A DNA stretch of 64,000 bases from Domibacillus enclensis. Its GTDB lineage: Bacteria; Bacillota; Bacilli; Bacillales; Domibacillaceae. How positions within the stretch are numbered: the stretch's first letter is position 1; each line of letters begins with the position of its first letter. A program made the translations under genes and the position numbers. Shown here piece by piece: positions 19,954-29,672 of this stretch. The notes under the pieces are model-generated. The model did no database searches. It had not been told where the DNA came from and saw nothing but the letters and a program-made list of their open reading frames with translations. The stretch is taken from assembly GCF_900156125.1 (NCBI RefSeq), contig NZ_FTLX01000006.1:1-64000 (forward strand). Direction: 5' to 3'.

Positions 19954-21060
19954 ATGACAATGAAACTAAAACAAACAGTTGGACTTACAGCGATAGCCGC
20001 TTCGCTTTTTTTGGCAGGCTGCGGCGGGGAAACGGCATCGACCGGGGGTAGCAGCGCACCGGTTGAAAACGTTCCAGAAAAAGTAAATGGAGAAGATCCG
20101 GTAAAGATTAAAGTCATCCGCAAAATTGGCGGAGACGATCATACCGCTCAATTTTTAGCGGGTGCTCAAAAAGAAGGCGAATCGCTCGGCTTTGAAGTGG
20201 ACACCTTCACAGCAAACGGCGATTCAGCCAAATTCCATGACGCCATTAATCAGGGGCTGACACAGGACTATGACGGATTTATCATTTCACACGGCGACGA
20301 CGCGGCGACAGTGACAGAAGTGCAAAAGCTTGTGGATGCGGGCAAAAGTGTTGTGACATTTGATTCCAATGAAGAGCTGAAAAGTGTAGAGGGCGTCACG
20401 CTGACGTCTCAGGATGATGAAGCACTTGCGACGCTGGCATTGGATCAGCTGATTGAAGATACAAACGGCGAGGCGGATATTGCCTACCTGTGGGTGGATG
20501 GCTTCCCGCCAATGGTCCGACGCAATGCAGTATATGAGCAAAAGCTGAGCGAAAACCCGGGCATTCAAGAAGTGGACCGCTTTGGTGTTGCGGCAGCAGA
20601 TACGACCGTTCAAACGCAAAATGCGGTACAGGCCATGCTGAAAAAGTATCCTGAAGGCGAACTGGATGCGATCTTTGCTACGTGGGATGCGTTTGCGATC
20701 GGGGCAGCCCGCGCGCTCCAGGAAGCAGGACGTGACGACGTGAAAATATACGGCATTGACGTATCGAATGCGGACTTGCAGGAAATTCAAGATCCAGAAA
20801 GCCCGTGGCAATACACAGCGGCTGTTGATCCATCGCTAATCGGTGCGATTGATATGCGTATCCTGGCGAAAAAGATTGCAGGAGAAGAAACACCGCAGGA
20901 ATATGCACTAGAAGCTTCTCTTATTTCCAAAGAAGATCTTCAAAAAGCAGATGGCGCGGTGAACATGGAAAGCTTGTCTGACGTTGTGGAAGGCTGGGGA
21001 CAGTCGGATGAATTCACGGAAGAGTGGATGACGACGCTAAAAGAGCATCACGCTAAATAA
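19954..21060 (+). CDS. Sugar-type ABC transporter substrate-binding lipoprotein
   Basis: Protein of 368 aa. The signal TAIAASLFLAGCGG makes it a lipoprotein with Cys near residue 23. A Ser/Gly-rich linker is followed by a two-lobed type-1 periplasmic-binding fold of the ribose/galactose class (IKVIRKIGGDDHTAQFLAGAQKE, then GFIISHGDD, then AIFATWDAFAIGAARALQEAGR, each part of the fold). It delivers a sugar or related ligand to the transporter encoded next. The specific substrate cannot be read from sequence. A second ATG two codons on is possible. It is the first gene of a three-gene operon without a cytoplasmic kinase or regulator nearby. Confidence 0.88.
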   Translation: MTMKLKQTVGLTAIAASLFLAGCGGETASTGGSSAPVENVPEKVNGEDPVKIKVIRKIGGDDHTAQFLAGAQKEGESLGFEVDTFTANGDSAKFHDAINQGLTQDYDGFIISHGDDAATVTEVQKLVDAGKSVVTFDSNEELKSVEGVTLTSQDDEALATLALDQLIEDTNGEADIAYLWVDGFPPMVRRNAVYEQKLSENPGIQEVDRFGVAAADTTVQTQNAVQAMLKKYPEGELDAIFATWDAFAIGAARALQEAGRDDVKIYGIDVSNADLQEIQDPESPWQYTAAVDPSLIGAIDMRILAKKIAGEETPQEYALEASLISKEDLQKADGAVNMESLSDVVEGWGQSDEFTEEWMTTLKEHHAK

Positions 21061-21074
21061 GAAACAGATCATGG

Positions 21075-21098
21075 GGAAATCTCGTTCAAGAGGTTTCC
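21075..21098 (+). other. Intercistronic hairpin in the sugar ABC operon
   Basis: GGAAATCTC and GAGGTTTCC pair (with G-U) around GTTCAA, followed by TCGTTTTCT. It lies between the binding-protein gene and the ATPase gene. It probably attenuates downstream transcription or stabilises the upstream mRNA, giving more binding protein than transporter. Confidence 0.6.
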
Positions 21099-21131
21099 TC
21101 GTTTTCTGTCATGAAGGAGGCAGTCGTTTGT

Positions 21132-22625
21132 ATGAAAACCGTTCTTGATATGAAGAAGATATCCATTGCTTTTCCAGGTGTACAAGCACTGAACGGAGTT
21201 GATTTCCGAGCCGAAACAGGACGCGTTCATGCGTTGATTGGCGCCAATGGAGCGGGAAAATCAACGTTAATGAAAATTTTGTCCGGTGCATACGGCCATT
21301 ACGAGGGGAACTTGCTGCTAAATGGGGAGCAAGTCGAGATCCGCCAGCCCGCCGATGCGAAAAAGCATGGCATTCAAATGGTGTATCAGGAAGTGGACAC
21401 AGCGCTTATTCCGAATTTATCCGTTGGTGAAAATATCATGATGGACCAGCTCGTCAATGGCGCGGACAAGCAATGGATCGAGTGGAAGCGGTTGTGGAGT
21501 GAGGCTGAAGCACTGCTGAAAAAGCTGAACATCCCGCTTTCGCCGAAAAAGCCGGTAAGCGACTTAACGCTGGCGGAAAAACAAATGGTGCTGATTGCCC
21601 GCGCCATTTCAAATGACTGCCGGTTTTTAATCCTGGATGAGCCAACGGCACCGCTCAGCCAAACAGAAACAGATGAGCTATTCCGGGTAGTACGGGATTT
21701 AAAGCAGCAGCATGTCAGCATCATTTTTATTTCACACCGGCTGCCGGAGCTGTTCGCCATCTGCGATGATATTACTGTCATGCGCAACGGCGAGCTTGTC
21801 GGCAAAAAGCAAATCGCCGAAACGACACAAAATGACGTCATTGAAATGATGCTCGGACGAAAAATGGATGAACAGTTTCCTGCGCGAAAGCATCAAAAAG
21901 GAGACGTGCTCCTGCGCGTATCCGGCTTAACTGCCAGGGACGTCCACGGTGTCGACCTGACCGTTCACGCAGGGGAAGTTGTTGGATTAACGGGGCTTGT
22001 CGGCGCCGGCAAGTCTGAAATCAACAAAGCGCTTTTCGGTGAAGACCAGCATACATCCGGCACAGTCGAAATAAATGGACAGCCCGTTTCCTTCCGCTCG
22101 CCTCACGATGCGGTGAAAAAAGGGCTTGTGCTCGTACCGGAAGAGCGGCGCCGTGAAGGGGTGTTTGTCTCCGAATCCGTTTTGGCCAATCTGACCGTGA
22201 CGACACTGGGTGCTTTAGCGAAAAGAAGCTTTATTTCCTTCCGCAAAGAAAAAGAAACCGCTGCCGCGATGATTGAGCGTCTGGATGTCCGCACGCCATC
22301 CGCCCAAACGAAGGTCCGTTATTTATCCGGCGGAAACCAGCAGAAAATCGCCATTGGCAAATGGCTGCTGGCGGAAGCGGATGTGTATTTGTTTGATGAG
22401 CCGACCAAAGGGGTGGACGTCGGAGCCAAGCGGGAAATTTTTGATTTGATCGCAGAGCTGGCTGCCCGTGGCAAAGGTGTTTTATATACCTCCAGTGAAA
22501 TGCCGGAAATCTTCGGCATGACGGACCGGATGTATGTTGTGTACGACGGCCGCATTGCCGCGGAAAAAGAAACAGCTCATACAACAGAAGAAGAAGTCAT
22601 GTACTACTCAACAGGAGGAAACTAG
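21132..22625 (+). CDS. Sugar ABC transporter ATP-binding protein (RbsA-like, two domains)
   Basis: Protein of 497 aa with two fused ABC domains, as in RbsA/MglA. First domain: Walker A GANGAGKSTLMK near residue 35 and Walker B FLILDEPTAPLS near 160. Second domain: GLVGAGKSEINK near 285, signature LSGGNQQKIAIGKWL near 395, and DEPTKGVDVGAK. The first domain's signature reads LTLAEKQMV, as is usual in the family. The start was set at the ATG after AAGGAGG. It overlaps the permease ribosome-binding region at its stop. Confidence 0.92.
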   Translation: MKTVLDMKKISIAFPGVQALNGVDFRAETGRVHALIGANGAGKSTLMKILSGAYGHYEGNLLLNGEQVEIRQPADAKKHGIQMVYQEVDTALIPNLSVGENIMMDQLVNGADKQWIEWKRLWSEAEALLKKLNIPLSPKKPVSDLTLAEKQMVLIARAISNDCRFLILDEPTAPLSQTETDELFRVVRDLKQQHVSIIFISHRLPELFAICDDITVMRNGELVGKKQIAETTQNDVIEMMLGRKMDEQFPARKHQKGDVLLRVSGLTARDVHGVDLTVHAGEVVGLTGLVGAGKSEINKALFGEDQHTSGTVEINGQPVSFRSPHDAVKKGLVLVPEERRREGVFVSESVLANLTVTTLGALAKRSFISFRKEKETAAAMIERLDVRTPSAQTKVRYLSGGNQQKIAIGKWLLAEADVYLFDEPTKGVDVGAKREIFDLIAELAARGKGVLYTSSEMPEIFGMTDRMYVVYDGRIAAEKETAHTTEEEVMYYSTGGN

Positions 22626-22626
22626 T

Positions 22627-23604
22627 GTGTCTCAAAAAAAACCGTTTCAGCTATTTGATTTTTTCTATAAATACGGCACGATCCTGACGATTATCGTTTT
22701 AATCGCGGTGTTTACCGCCCTTAATCCTGCGTTTATCAGCAGTGACAACCTGTTAAATATTTTGCGGTCCATCTCCATCGTCACGATCATTGCGGTCGGG
22801 GTGACCGTGTCGCTTGCAGTGAACGGATTTGATTTGTCCGTAGGCTCATCGGCTTCACTGGCCAGTGCGATTGTCATCTCGATGTTTGTCTGGTTTTCTC
22901 AAAACCTGGCTGTTGCGCTCCTCGCTGCTTTTTTAGGCGCAATCGTTATCGGACTGTTAAATTCGATTATGATTGTAAAATTAAAAATTCCGGACATGCT
23001 GGCGACGCTGGCGATGATGTTCATTATTCAAGGAGTGGCGCTCACTTATACAAAAGGAGCGACCATCTCTGAAAACATGGTCATGGCAGACGGCTCGTAC
23101 GCAGAAGGCACGATCAGCCCGCTTTTTGCCAAGTTTGGCCAGCTGCCCTGGATTATTGTGATCATGCTGGCGGTTGTGCTCATTGCGCAAGGCTTTCTTT
23201 CATTAACGAAGCACGGCCGGTTTATGTATATGATCGGCGGCAATCAGGAAGCTGCCCGCTTGTCAGGCATTCCGGTGAATCGCTACAAGGTGGCCGCGTA
23301 CCTCCTATCCGCGCTGCTGGCGGCTCTTGGCGGTATTGTGCTGGCGTCACGCGTCATGACAGCCGAAATCAATGCCGGCGGTCCTTATTTAATGGACGCT
23401 GTGGCAGCTGCTTTTATTGGACTGTCTGTACTAGGAGCCGGCAAGCCGAATGCACTTGGCACATTTGTCGGCGCCGTTTTAATTGGCATCCTGCAAAACG
23501 GCCTTGTCATGATGTCGGTGCCGTATTACGCAATGGACATCGTAAAAGGCTCGGTGCTTGCTTTTGCCCTGGCGCTCACGTATTACAAGCAAACACACAG
23601 CTAA
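22627..23604 (+). CDS. Sugar ABC transporter permease (RbsC-like)
   Basis: Protein of 325 aa with a GTG start after AGGAGG, one base after the ATPase stop. It has eight to ten hydrophobic segments and the family motifs AVGVTVSLAVNGFDLSVGS near residue 60 and GGNQEAARLSGI near 205, the loop that contacts the ATPase. It forms the membrane channel with the two preceding products. Confidence 0.92.
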   Translation: MSQKKPFQLFDFFYKYGTILTIIVLIAVFTALNPAFISSDNLLNILRSISIVTIIAVGVTVSLAVNGFDLSVGSSASLASAIVISMFVWFSQNLAVALLAAFLGAIVIGLLNSIMIVKLKIPDMLATLAMMFIIQGVALTYTKGATISENMVMADGSYAEGTISPLFAKFGQLPWIIVIMLAVVLIAQGFLSLTKHGRFMYMIGGNQEAARLSGIPVNRYKVAAYLLSALLAALGGIVLASRVMTAEINAGGPYLMDAVAAAFIGLSVLGAGKPNALGTFVGAVLIGILQNGLVMMSVPYYAMDIVKGSVLAFALALTYYKQTHS

Positions 23605-23621
23605 AGCTCGAATTTCTGTAA

Positions 23622-23682
23622 AAAAAGAGCCGCTCCTGTTAAAATGAGAACACATTCGTAAAAAAGAAGGAGGGCTCTTTTT
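23622..23682 (+). other. Long-range hairpin covering the mscS ribosome-binding site
   Basis: AAAGAGCC-g-CTCCT (23623-23636) is complementary to AGGAGGGCTCTTT (23668-23680), with about 30 nt between. The right arm is the ribosome-binding site of the next gene and ends in five T. It could act as the terminator of the ABC operon and as a sequestering structure for mscS. Confidence 0.55.
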
Positions 23683-24598
23683 GGAGGAACAATCGTTATC
23701 AACCTATCAGCGCGCCCTCGAAGCATTGTGGGCACAATTTACAAACGAAGAAACGTGGCTCACGATTGGGCAAGCTACGCTTAAAATTACACTGACACTT
23801 ATTGCGGCCTGGCTTATTGTCAAGGTCGGAAAAATTGCGGTTCGGAATTTTTTCGCCATTCGGTCCAAAGCACCGCTGACGCTGTCAGAGCGACGTGAAA
23901 ATACACTGTTAAAGCTTATTGAAAATGTACTGGCATACGTTGTTTATTTTATCGCGCTTGTGAACGTGCTGGCGGTCCTGTCGTTTGATGTTAAAGGGCT
24001 GATTGCCGGGGCCGGGGTGCTCGGTCTTGCGATTGGTTTTGGCGCCCAGAGCTTAGTGAAGGATGTCATCACCGGCTTTTTCATCATTTTCGAGGACCAG
24101 TTTTCGGTCGGAGACTTTGTCCGCATTGGCCAGTTTGAAGGAACGGTTGAGGAAATCGGCCTCCGGACAACGAAGCTGAAGGTGTGGACAGGGGAAACGC
24201 ATATTTTGCCGAACGGCAGTATCATTGAAGTCACGAACTTCTCGATCAGCAACAGTGTCGCGGTCGTGGACGTCGGCATCGCGTATGAAGAAAACATTGA
24301 AAAAGCGGAAAACGTGATCAACGGACTTTTAGAAACATTAAAAGAGAAATATCCGGAAATTGTCGACACACCGAAATTGCTCGGCATTCAAACATTTTCC
24401 CCGTCTGACGTTACCCTCCGCATTACCGCGGAAACGACACCGATGAATCACTGGTATATTGCCCGGATGATGCGCAAGGACATTAAGGAATGCCTGGACG
24501 CCAACGGCATTGAAATTCCGTACCCAAAAATGGTGATGTACTCACGGAACGATCAGGGTGCACCAGCGGATTCAAAACAGGCGAAGAGCGGAGGATAA
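23681..24598 (+). CDS. Small-conductance mechanosensitive channel, MscS family
   Basis: Protein of 305 aa with a TTG start after AGGAGGG. An N-terminal helix, three membrane segments and the pore-lining TM3 (LIAGAGVLGLAIGFGAQSLVKD) are followed by the cytoplasmic beta domain (FEDQFSVGDFVRIGQFEGTVEEIGLR region). It is expected to release solutes on hypo-osmotic shock. It is 3 bp upstream of yyzM, and an MscS-like gene next to yyzM and ychF is common in Bacillales. Confidence 0.93.
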   Translation: MEEQSLSTYQRALEALWAQFTNEETWLTIGQATLKITLTLIAAWLIVKVGKIAVRNFFAIRSKAPLTLSERRENTLLKLIENVLAYVVYFIALVNVLAVLSFDVKGLIAGAGVLGLAIGFGAQSLVKDVITGFFIIFEDQFSVGDFVRIGQFEGTVEEIGLRTTKLKVWTGETHILPNGSIIEVTNFSISNSVAVVDVGIAYEENIEKAENVINGLLETLKEKYPEIVDTPKLLGIQTFSPSDVTLRITAETTPMNHWYIARMMRKDIKECLDANGIEIPYPKMVMYSRNDQGAPADSKQAKSGG

Positions 24599-24601
24599 GC
24601 G

Positions 24602-24799
24602 ATGGAAGAAAAGCAGTTTGAATTAAACGACGTCGTTGAAATGAAAAAAGCCCACCCGTGCGGCACGAACAAGTGGAAGATTATTCGCCTCGGCATGGAT
24701 ATCCGGATTAAATGCGAAGGCTGCGGGCACAGTGTGATGCTGCCCCGCCGCGAATTCTCCAAAAAAATGAAAAAAGTGCTGAACGAAAACGGTGACTAA
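24602..24799 (+). CDS. yyzM: DUF951 family protein YyzM
   Basis: Protein of 65 aa. The DUF951 pattern is clear: VVEMKKAHPCGTNKW, then IKCEGCGHSVMLPRREF. Three cysteines (HPCG and CEGC) suggest metal binding, but function is unknown. It lies between mscS and ychF, its usual place, and is followed by a terminator. Confidence 0.92.
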   Translation: MEEKQFELNDVVEMKKAHPCGTNKWKIIRLGMDIRIKCEGCGHSVMLPRREFSKKMKKVLNENGD

Positions 24800-24803
24800 A
24801 AGG

Positions 24804-24840
24804 AAAGCAGCCCCCCTGTAAACAGGCGGGCTGCTTTTTT
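24804..24840 (+). terminator. mscS-yyzM terminator
   Basis: AAGCAGCCC/GGGCTGCTT stem with an inner CCTG/CAGG pairing, then six T. Confidence 0.9.
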
Positions 24841-24932
24841 ATTGGCGTTGCCTTTTTTCAAACGAGTCCATATAATGAGGAAAGGTCAGGAAACGGTCCG
24901 TTTTGGAATGAAAACAAGGAGTGAACATAAAT

Positions 24933-26033
24933 ATGGCATTAACAGCAGGAATTGTCGGTCTTCCGAATGTCGGAAAATCAACTTTATTTAACGCAATCAC
25001 AAAAGCAGGCGCAGAGTCTGCCAACTATCCTTTCTGTACAATTGATCCGAATGTCGGGATTGTAGAAGTACCGGATGCCCGCTTGAACAAGCTGACGGAA
25101 ATGGTGACACCGAAGAAAACCATTCCAACGGCATTTGAATTCACCGATATTGCCGGCATCGTAAAAGGGGCAAGCAAGGGAGAAGGACTCGGCAACAAAT
25201 TCCTGTCTCACATTCGTGAAGTGGATGCAATTTGCCAGGTGGTCCGCTGCTTTGATGATGAAAACATTACCCACGTATCCGGAAAAGTGGATCCGATCGA
25301 TGACATTGAAGTCATTAACCTGGAGCTGATTCTGGCGGATCTGGAATCTGTTGATAAGCGGATTGCCCGTGTTGTGAAGCTGACAAAGCAAAAGGACAAG
25401 GATGCGGTTGCCGAGCATGATGTGCTTGTGCTCGTAAAAGAAGCACTGGAGTCTGACAAGCCGGCCCGTTCCGTTGAGTTCACCGAGGAACAGCAAAAAA
25501 TCGTGAAGCAGCTTCATTTGCTAACAGCGAAGCCGATGCTGTATGTGGCCAATGTGAGCGAGGAAGAAATCGCTGATCCTTCGAAGAATGAGCACGTGCA
25601 AAAAGTACGCGACTACGCAGCCGGCGAAGGCTCAGAAGTCATCGTGATCAGCGCGAAGGTGGAAGAGGAAATTGCCGAGCTGGACGACGACGAAAAAGCG
25701 ATGTTTTTAGAAGAGCTTGGCATCGAGCAGTCCGGCCTTGATCAGCTGATTACAGCGGCGTACTCATTGCTTGGCCTTGCGACGTACTTTACGGCAGGCG
25801 TACAGGAGGTTCGTGCCTGGACATTCCGTAAAGGCATGAAGGCACCGCAATGTGCCGGTATTATTCACACCGACTTTGAACGCGGCTTTATCCGTGCAGA
25901 GACCGTTTCCTATGACGATCTTGTGGAAAACGGCTCAATGACAGCGGCAAAAGAAGCGGGGAAAGTCCGTCTTGAAGGAAAAGAATACGTGATGAAAGAC
26001 GGAGACGTTGTTCATTTCCGCTTTAACGTATAA
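24933..26033 (+). CDS. ychF: Obg-family nucleotidase YchF (OLA1)
   Basis: Protein of 366 aa, full length. It is a universally conserved P-loop protein of the Obg branch that prefers ATP. Visible: G1 [15 protein letters not shown] near residue 8, G3 [16 protein letters not shown] near 70, a NVSE in place of the GTPase NKxD, a coiled-coil insert (about 120-200), and a C-terminal TGS domain ending [10 protein letters not shown]. The start was set at the ATG after AAGGAG. It binds ribosomes and has been linked to stress responses. Confidence 0.97.
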   Translation: MALTAGIVGLPNVGKSTLFNAITKAGAESANYPFCTIDPNVGIVEVPDARLNKLTEMVTPKKTIPTAFEFTDIAGIVKGASKGEGLGNKFLSHIREVDAICQVVRCFDDENITHVSGKVDPIDDIEVINLELILADLESVDKRIARVVKLTKQKDKDAVAEHDVLVLVKEALESDKPARSVEFTEEQQKIVKQLHLLTAKPMLYVANVSEEEIADPSKNEHVQKVRDYAAGEGSEVIVISAKVEEEIAELDDDEKAMFLEELGIEQSGLDQLITAAYSLLGLATYFTAGVQEVRAWTFRKGMKAPQCAGIIHTDFERGFIRAETVSYDDLVENGSMTAAKEAGKVRLEGKEYVMKDGDVVHFRFNV

Positions 26034-26050
26034 ATAAATGAATGTGTACG

Positions 26051-26087
26051 AAGCCTTCAACGCCATTTCCTTGGCATTGAAGGCTTT
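26051..26087 (+). terminator. ychF terminator
   Basis: AAGCCTTCAA-c-GCCA pairs with TGGC-a-TTGAAGGCTT, followed by TTTCG. Confidence 0.85.
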
Positions 26088-26148
26088 CGTGCTGTTGAAA
26101 ACAGAATGTGCAATGAAAAGCAGGTGACAACTGAGCAGATCATTTAGG

Positions 26149-26177
26149 TTGCATTAATCAAACGTGTGTTCTATAAT
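26149..26177 (+). promoter_or_regulatory. rpsF operon upstream promoter P1
   Basis: TTGCAT (26149-26154), 17 bp, TATAAT (26172-26177). Its transcript would carry GUUCACCU (26186-26193), exactly complementary to AGGUGAAC in the rpsF ribosome-binding region (26348-26355). Confidence 0.6.
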
Positions 26178-26238
26178 AAAAGAGTGTTCACCTGCACTGC
26201 TTCTCCTCCTTCTAGAATAACCGCATGACGAAAACATA

Positions 26239-26267
26239 TTGCGCTGTTGAGAAAAACGTGTTATAAT
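26239..26267 (+). promoter_or_regulatory. rpsF operon proximal promoter P2
   Basis: TTGCGC (26239-26244), 17 bp, TATAAT (26262-26267). It starts transcription about 85 bp before rpsF. Confidence 0.6.
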
Positions 26268-26274
26268 TTCAACT

Positions 26275-26359
26275 TGTGAGTAATGAAAATTTGCTCCTTG
26301 CTGTCGAGCCTGAAAACAGGAATTTGGCAGCCGCATAGTCCACGAGGAGGTGAACGAAG
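26275..26359 (+). ncRNA. Probable S6:S18-responsive leader of rpsF
   Basis: The leader between P2 and rpsF can form an irregular stem-loop (GCTGTCGAGCCTG...GGCAGCCGCATAG). S6-S18-ssb operons in Firmicutes carry a leader that binds the S6:S18 complex to repress the operon. I infer this function from position and a GC-rich GCCGC element, not from a covariance match. Confidence 0.4.
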
Positions 26360-26653
26360 ATGAGAAAGTACGAATTCATGTACATTATCCGCCCGAACAT
26401 TGAAGATGATGCGAAAAAAGCGCTAGTTGAGCGTTTTGATAACATCCTTACAACGAACGGTGCTGAAATCATCGAGTCAAAAGAATGGGGTAAACGTCGT
26501 CTTGCATACGAAATCAATGATTTCCGCGAGGGCTTCTACCAACTAATTCATGCTAAAGCTGAAGATGCAGCAGCAGTTAATGAATTTGACCGTCTTGCGA
26601 AAATCAGCGATGACATTATCCGTCATATCGTTGTTAAAGAAGAAGAAAAGTAA
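26360..26653 (+). CDS. rpsF: 30S ribosomal protein S6
   Basis: Protein of 97 aa, complete: [20 protein letters not shown] at the start and the [13 protein letters not shown]-type segment (here [15 protein letters not shown]) near residue 42. S6 pairs with S18 in the platform of the 30S subunit. It is first in the rpsF-ssb-rpsR operon, with the strong ribosome-binding site GAGGAGGTG. Confidence 0.98.
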   Translation: MRKYEFMYIIRPNIEDDAKKALVERFDNILTTNGAEIIESKEWGKRRLAYEINDFREGFYQLIHAKAEDAAAVNEFDRLAKISDDIIRHIVVKEEEK

Positions 26654-26709
26654 TCGCAACACCATAAATACACATCTTTTTCCAGTTAAAAGAAAAGGAG
26701 TTGATTCTG

Positions 26710-27249
26710 ATGATAAACCGAGTGGTTTTAGTCGGCCGTTTAACGAAAGATCCTGAGCTGCGCTATACACCAGCAGGCGCCGCTGTTGCAACGTTTACGC
26801 TAGCGGTTAACCGCACGTACACAAACCAGCAGGGCGACAGGGAAGCGGACTTCATCAACTGTGTTGTCTGGAGAAAGCCGGCGGAAAACGTCGCGAACTT
26901 CTTGAAAAAAGGCAGTCTCGCAGGCGTTGAAGGCCGCATTCAAACACGCAATTATGAAGGCCAGGACGGAAAGCGCGTATACGTGACGGAAGTTCAGGCA
27001 GACAGCGTTCAATTCCTTGAGCCGCGTTCAAGCAATGGCGGGGGAGGCCAGTATAACAACCAGGCACCTCAGCAGCAGCAGAACGGCGGCTACGGCAGTC
27101 AGCAAAGCAATCAGGACTTCCCATTTGGCCAGCAACAGCAGAATCAACAGCGCGGCAATCAAAATGCCGGTTATTCGAAAATGAATGAAGATCCGTTTGC
27201 AGATAACGGTCAGCCGATCGACATTTCAGACGACGATCTTCCGTTCTAA
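26710..27249 (+). CDS. ssb: Single-stranded DNA-binding protein
   Basis: Protein of 179 aa. An OB-fold domain (about 1-105: [36 protein letters not shown]) is followed by a Gln/Asn/Gly-rich linker and the acidic C-terminal tip DISDDDLPF that recruits partner proteins. The ATG at 26710 was preferred over a TTG at 26701 that touches the ribosome-binding site. The family name SsbA fits. It is cotranscribed with rpsF and rpsR. Confidence 0.97.
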   Translation: MINRVVLVGRLTKDPELRYTPAGAAVATFTLAVNRTYTNQQGDREADFINCVVWRKPAENVANFLKKGSLAGVEGRIQTRNYEGQDGKRVYVTEVQADSVQFLEPRSSNGGGGQYNNQAPQQQQNGGYGSQQSNQDFPFGQQQQNQQRGNQNAGYSKMNEDPFADNGQPIDISDDDLPF

Positions 27250-27273
27250 TTCACATAAGAGGAGGGGAAACAC

Positions 27274-27510
27274 ATGGCAGGACGCAGAGGTGGACGTAAG
27301 CGTAAAAAGGTTTGTTATTTCACATCTAACGGTATTACACATATCGACTACAAAGATGTTGATTTGCTTAAAAAGTTCGTTTCAGAACGTGGAAAGATTC
27401 TTCCACGTCGTGTAACGGGTACAAGCGCTAAATACCAACGCCGTTTGACAATTGCAATCAAACGCTCGCGGCAGGTAGCACTTCTTCCATTCGTTGGAGA
27501 AGAAAGATAA
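27274..27510 (+). CDS. rpsR: 30S ribosomal protein S18
   Basis: Protein of 78 aa, complete: [15 protein letters not shown], then [21 protein letters not shown], both family signatures (shown as separate halves). S18 binds with S6 at helix 22 of 16S rRNA. Last gene of the operon, followed by a strong terminator. Confidence 0.98.
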   Translation: MAGRRGGRKRKKVCYFTSNGITHIDYKDVDLLKKFVSERGKILPRRVTGTSAKYQRRLTIAIKRSRQVALLPFVGEER

Positions 27511-27522
27511 GAACGACAGAAG

Positions 27523-27559
27523 CACAATGCTGACGATTCAGCATTGTGTTTTTTTTTTT
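27523..27559 (+). terminator. rpsR terminator
   Basis: Perfect 11-bp stem CACAATGCTGA/TCAGCATTGTG with a CGAT loop, followed by twelve T. Confidence 0.93.
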
Positions 27560-27606
27560 GATTAAATAAAAAAAATGAAAAAAACAGCGTAGATCTTCTC
27601 TTATTC

Positions 27607-27614
27607 GCCGATAC
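27607..27614 (+). promoter_or_regulatory. Possible sigma-D -10 element of the first chemoreceptor gene
   Basis: GCCGATAC matches the flagellar sigma-D -10 consensus GCCGATAA at seven of eight bases, about 45 bp before the start. No good TAAA -35 lies at the proper spacing, so the call is tentative. Confidence 0.4.
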
Positions 27615-27655
27615 ATTAATCATGAGAGAATTTAATTGAGTAAGAGGTGAAGACA

Positions 27656-29662
27656 ATGAAATCCATTCGAACGAAACTGCTTATCCCTCTTCTGCTTTTG
27701 CTGCTTGTGGCTTTTGCCATTATGATCGGCACAATTGCCTGGAAAACGACGGATCTCGTTGAGAAAAGTGTGATTGTGCAAAGTGAAGGGACCGTAGAAG
27801 GGCTGACTGGAACCGTACGGCTATTTTTAGACCAATACGAAAACAGTATCAATATGCTGTCTGAGAATACAGACATTCTTGCATATGGACAACAAAAATT
27901 AGAGACACCAGGCACAGCCAATACACAGCTATCCGGCGTCATGGCGGAGTATTTAGAATCGTACGGCGATACACTCAGTGTCTACATGGGGACGCCAGAC
28001 GGCACTATGAACAACTTCCCGAATCCTGAGATGCCGGATGGATACGATCCGCGTGAAAGAGGCTGGTACCAGGATTCCGAAAAACCCGAAAATGCTGAAA
28101 CGGCTGTATGGAGTGAGCCTTACGTCGATGCATCCACGGGAGATTACGTCGTGACCGTTTCAAAAGCCGTTTACAACGGCCAAAATCAGCTGCTGGGTGT
28201 GATTGGAGCGGATATTAATCTGGCTACCATGGCCGAAAGAGTACAAAGTACAGACCCGGGCTACGATGGGTATAATATTGCTTTTTCCAAGTCGGGACTT
28301 GGCATTGTACACCCTGAGCTTCAAGGCGAGCACATGACGCAGATACCAGCAGTGGCGGCGATCGTTGAGCAAAATGAAGCAAGCGGGACGAGCCATTACG
28401 AGCTGGACGGAGAAGATCGGGTAATGGTGTTCAACACTGTTCCTGGTGTGGACTGGAAGGTTGGTTCCGTTTATATTAAATCCAATTTGCTCGGGCTTTC
28501 CAAAGCGGTAACCGAAGTGCTGATCTGGACTGCTGTCGTCATTATCGTACTGGCCAGCGCAGTCATTATTTATATGGTGACGCGCTTAATACGGCCGATT
28601 AAACAGATTGAGCAGTCTGCCTCGAAGGTGGCTGAAGGCGATTTAACGGTTCTCGTTCCGGTTGAAACAAAGGACGAAGCCGGTCAGCTCGCTGTATCGT
28701 TTAATCGGATGACGGAGAGAATGAATGAAATATTAAAGAAAATCAATCATTCTGTGGAAGAAGTAAGAGGATCAGCAGAGAACTTAAGTGCTGTGTCAGA
28801 GGAAACAAACGCGTCAAGCGAACAAATGACGCTGGCGATAGATGAGATTGCAGCGGGTGTATCGAGATCGGCAGAAGAATCAGCGGAAGCACTTGAACGG
28901 TCAAATGGCATTGGCCGTCAGATTGATACGATCAGCAGCCAGTCTGATGAAATCGCCGCCGCTGCAAAGGAAGCGCGTGAAGCGAATAAAACAGGCACGG
29001 TTCAAATTCAGGAACTGAGCCAATCCAGTGAAGAAACGAAAAGCTATATTGCAAGCATGCAGCAGGTGCTCGGCGAACTGGAAGTAAATATGGCGTCGAT
29101 TGAAACCGTTATTCAAGCGATCACGAATATATCCGCCCAGACGAATTTATTGGCGCTGAATGCATCCATTGAAGCAGCGAGAGCGGGAGAGCACGGGCGC
29201 GGGTTTGCGGTTGTGGCAGAAGAAGTTCGGAAGCTTGCCGAGCAGTCAAGCGCAGCGGCAGAGGAAGTGCAGAAAACCATTGCCCGTGTGCAGTCCAGTT
29301 CAAAACTGGCAGTTGAGCAAATGGGGAAAACGCGCCAGAACTTTGATGAACAATCTGCTGCCGTTCAAGAAACGAGCCAGGTATTTCACCAGCTGTCGGC
29401 ACTTGTTGGCACGATGGAGAATTCCATTGAAGCCATCAATGTTGAAATAAAAGAAGTAGGGTCTACAAAAGACGCCCTGATTCATACAATGACCGGCATC
29501 GCAGCGGCCAGTGAGCAGTCGGCCGCTGCGGGCGAAGAAGTCAGCGCCTCGGCGGAAGAGCAGCTTAATGCAGTGAAAACTGTAACAGAGGCGTCTGAGC
29601 AGTTGATGGAGCTGAGCATTGAATTGAAAAAAGTCGTCAACGAGTTTAAATTGAACGCTTAA
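27656..29662 (+). CDS. Methyl-accepting chemotaxis protein 1, dCache type
   Basis: Protein of 668 aa. Layout: TM1 at about 10-30, a large extracellular dCache domain (about 35-275), TM2 (about 285-305), HAMP (about 306-360) and a long cytoplasmic signalling coiled coil with the tip [20 protein letters not shown] near residue 495. The membrane-distal pocket contains YDPRERGWY, matching the YxxxxRxWY part of the amino-acid-binding signature, and GADINL. An amino acid ligand is therefore plausible. The start was set at the ATG after AGAGGTG. It has its own terminator. Confidence 0.95.
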   Translation: MKSIRTKLLIPLLLLLLVAFAIMIGTIAWKTTDLVEKSVIVQSEGTVEGLTGTVRLFLDQYENSINMLSENTDILAYGQQKLETPGTANTQLSGVMAEYLESYGDTLSVYMGTPDGTMNNFPNPEMPDGYDPRERGWYQDSEKPENAETAVWSEPYVDASTGDYVVTVSKAVYNGQNQLLGVIGADINLATMAERVQSTDPGYDGYNIAFSKSGLGIVHPELQGEHMTQIPAVAAIVEQNEASGTSHYELDGEDRVMVFNTVPGVDWKVGSVYIKSNLLGLSKAVTEVLIWTAVVIIVLASAVIIYMVTRLIRPIKQIEQSASKVAEGDLTVLVPVETKDEAGQLAVSFNRMTERMNEILKKINHSVEEVRGSAENLSAVSEETNASSEQMTLAIDEIAAGVSRSAEESAEALERSNGIGRQIDTISSQSDEIAAAAKEAREANKTGTVQIQELSQSSEETKSYIASMQQVLGELEVNMASIETVIQAITNISAQTNLLALNASIEAARAGEHGRGFAVVAEEVRKLAEQSSAAAEEVQKTIARVQSSSKLAVEQMGKTRQNFDEQSAAVQETSQVFHQLSALVGTMENSIEAINVEIKEVGSTKDALIHTMTGIAAASEQSAAAGEEVSASAEEQLNAVKTVTEASEQLMELSIELKKVVNEFKLNA

Positions 29663-29672
29663 AAGGTCAGGC

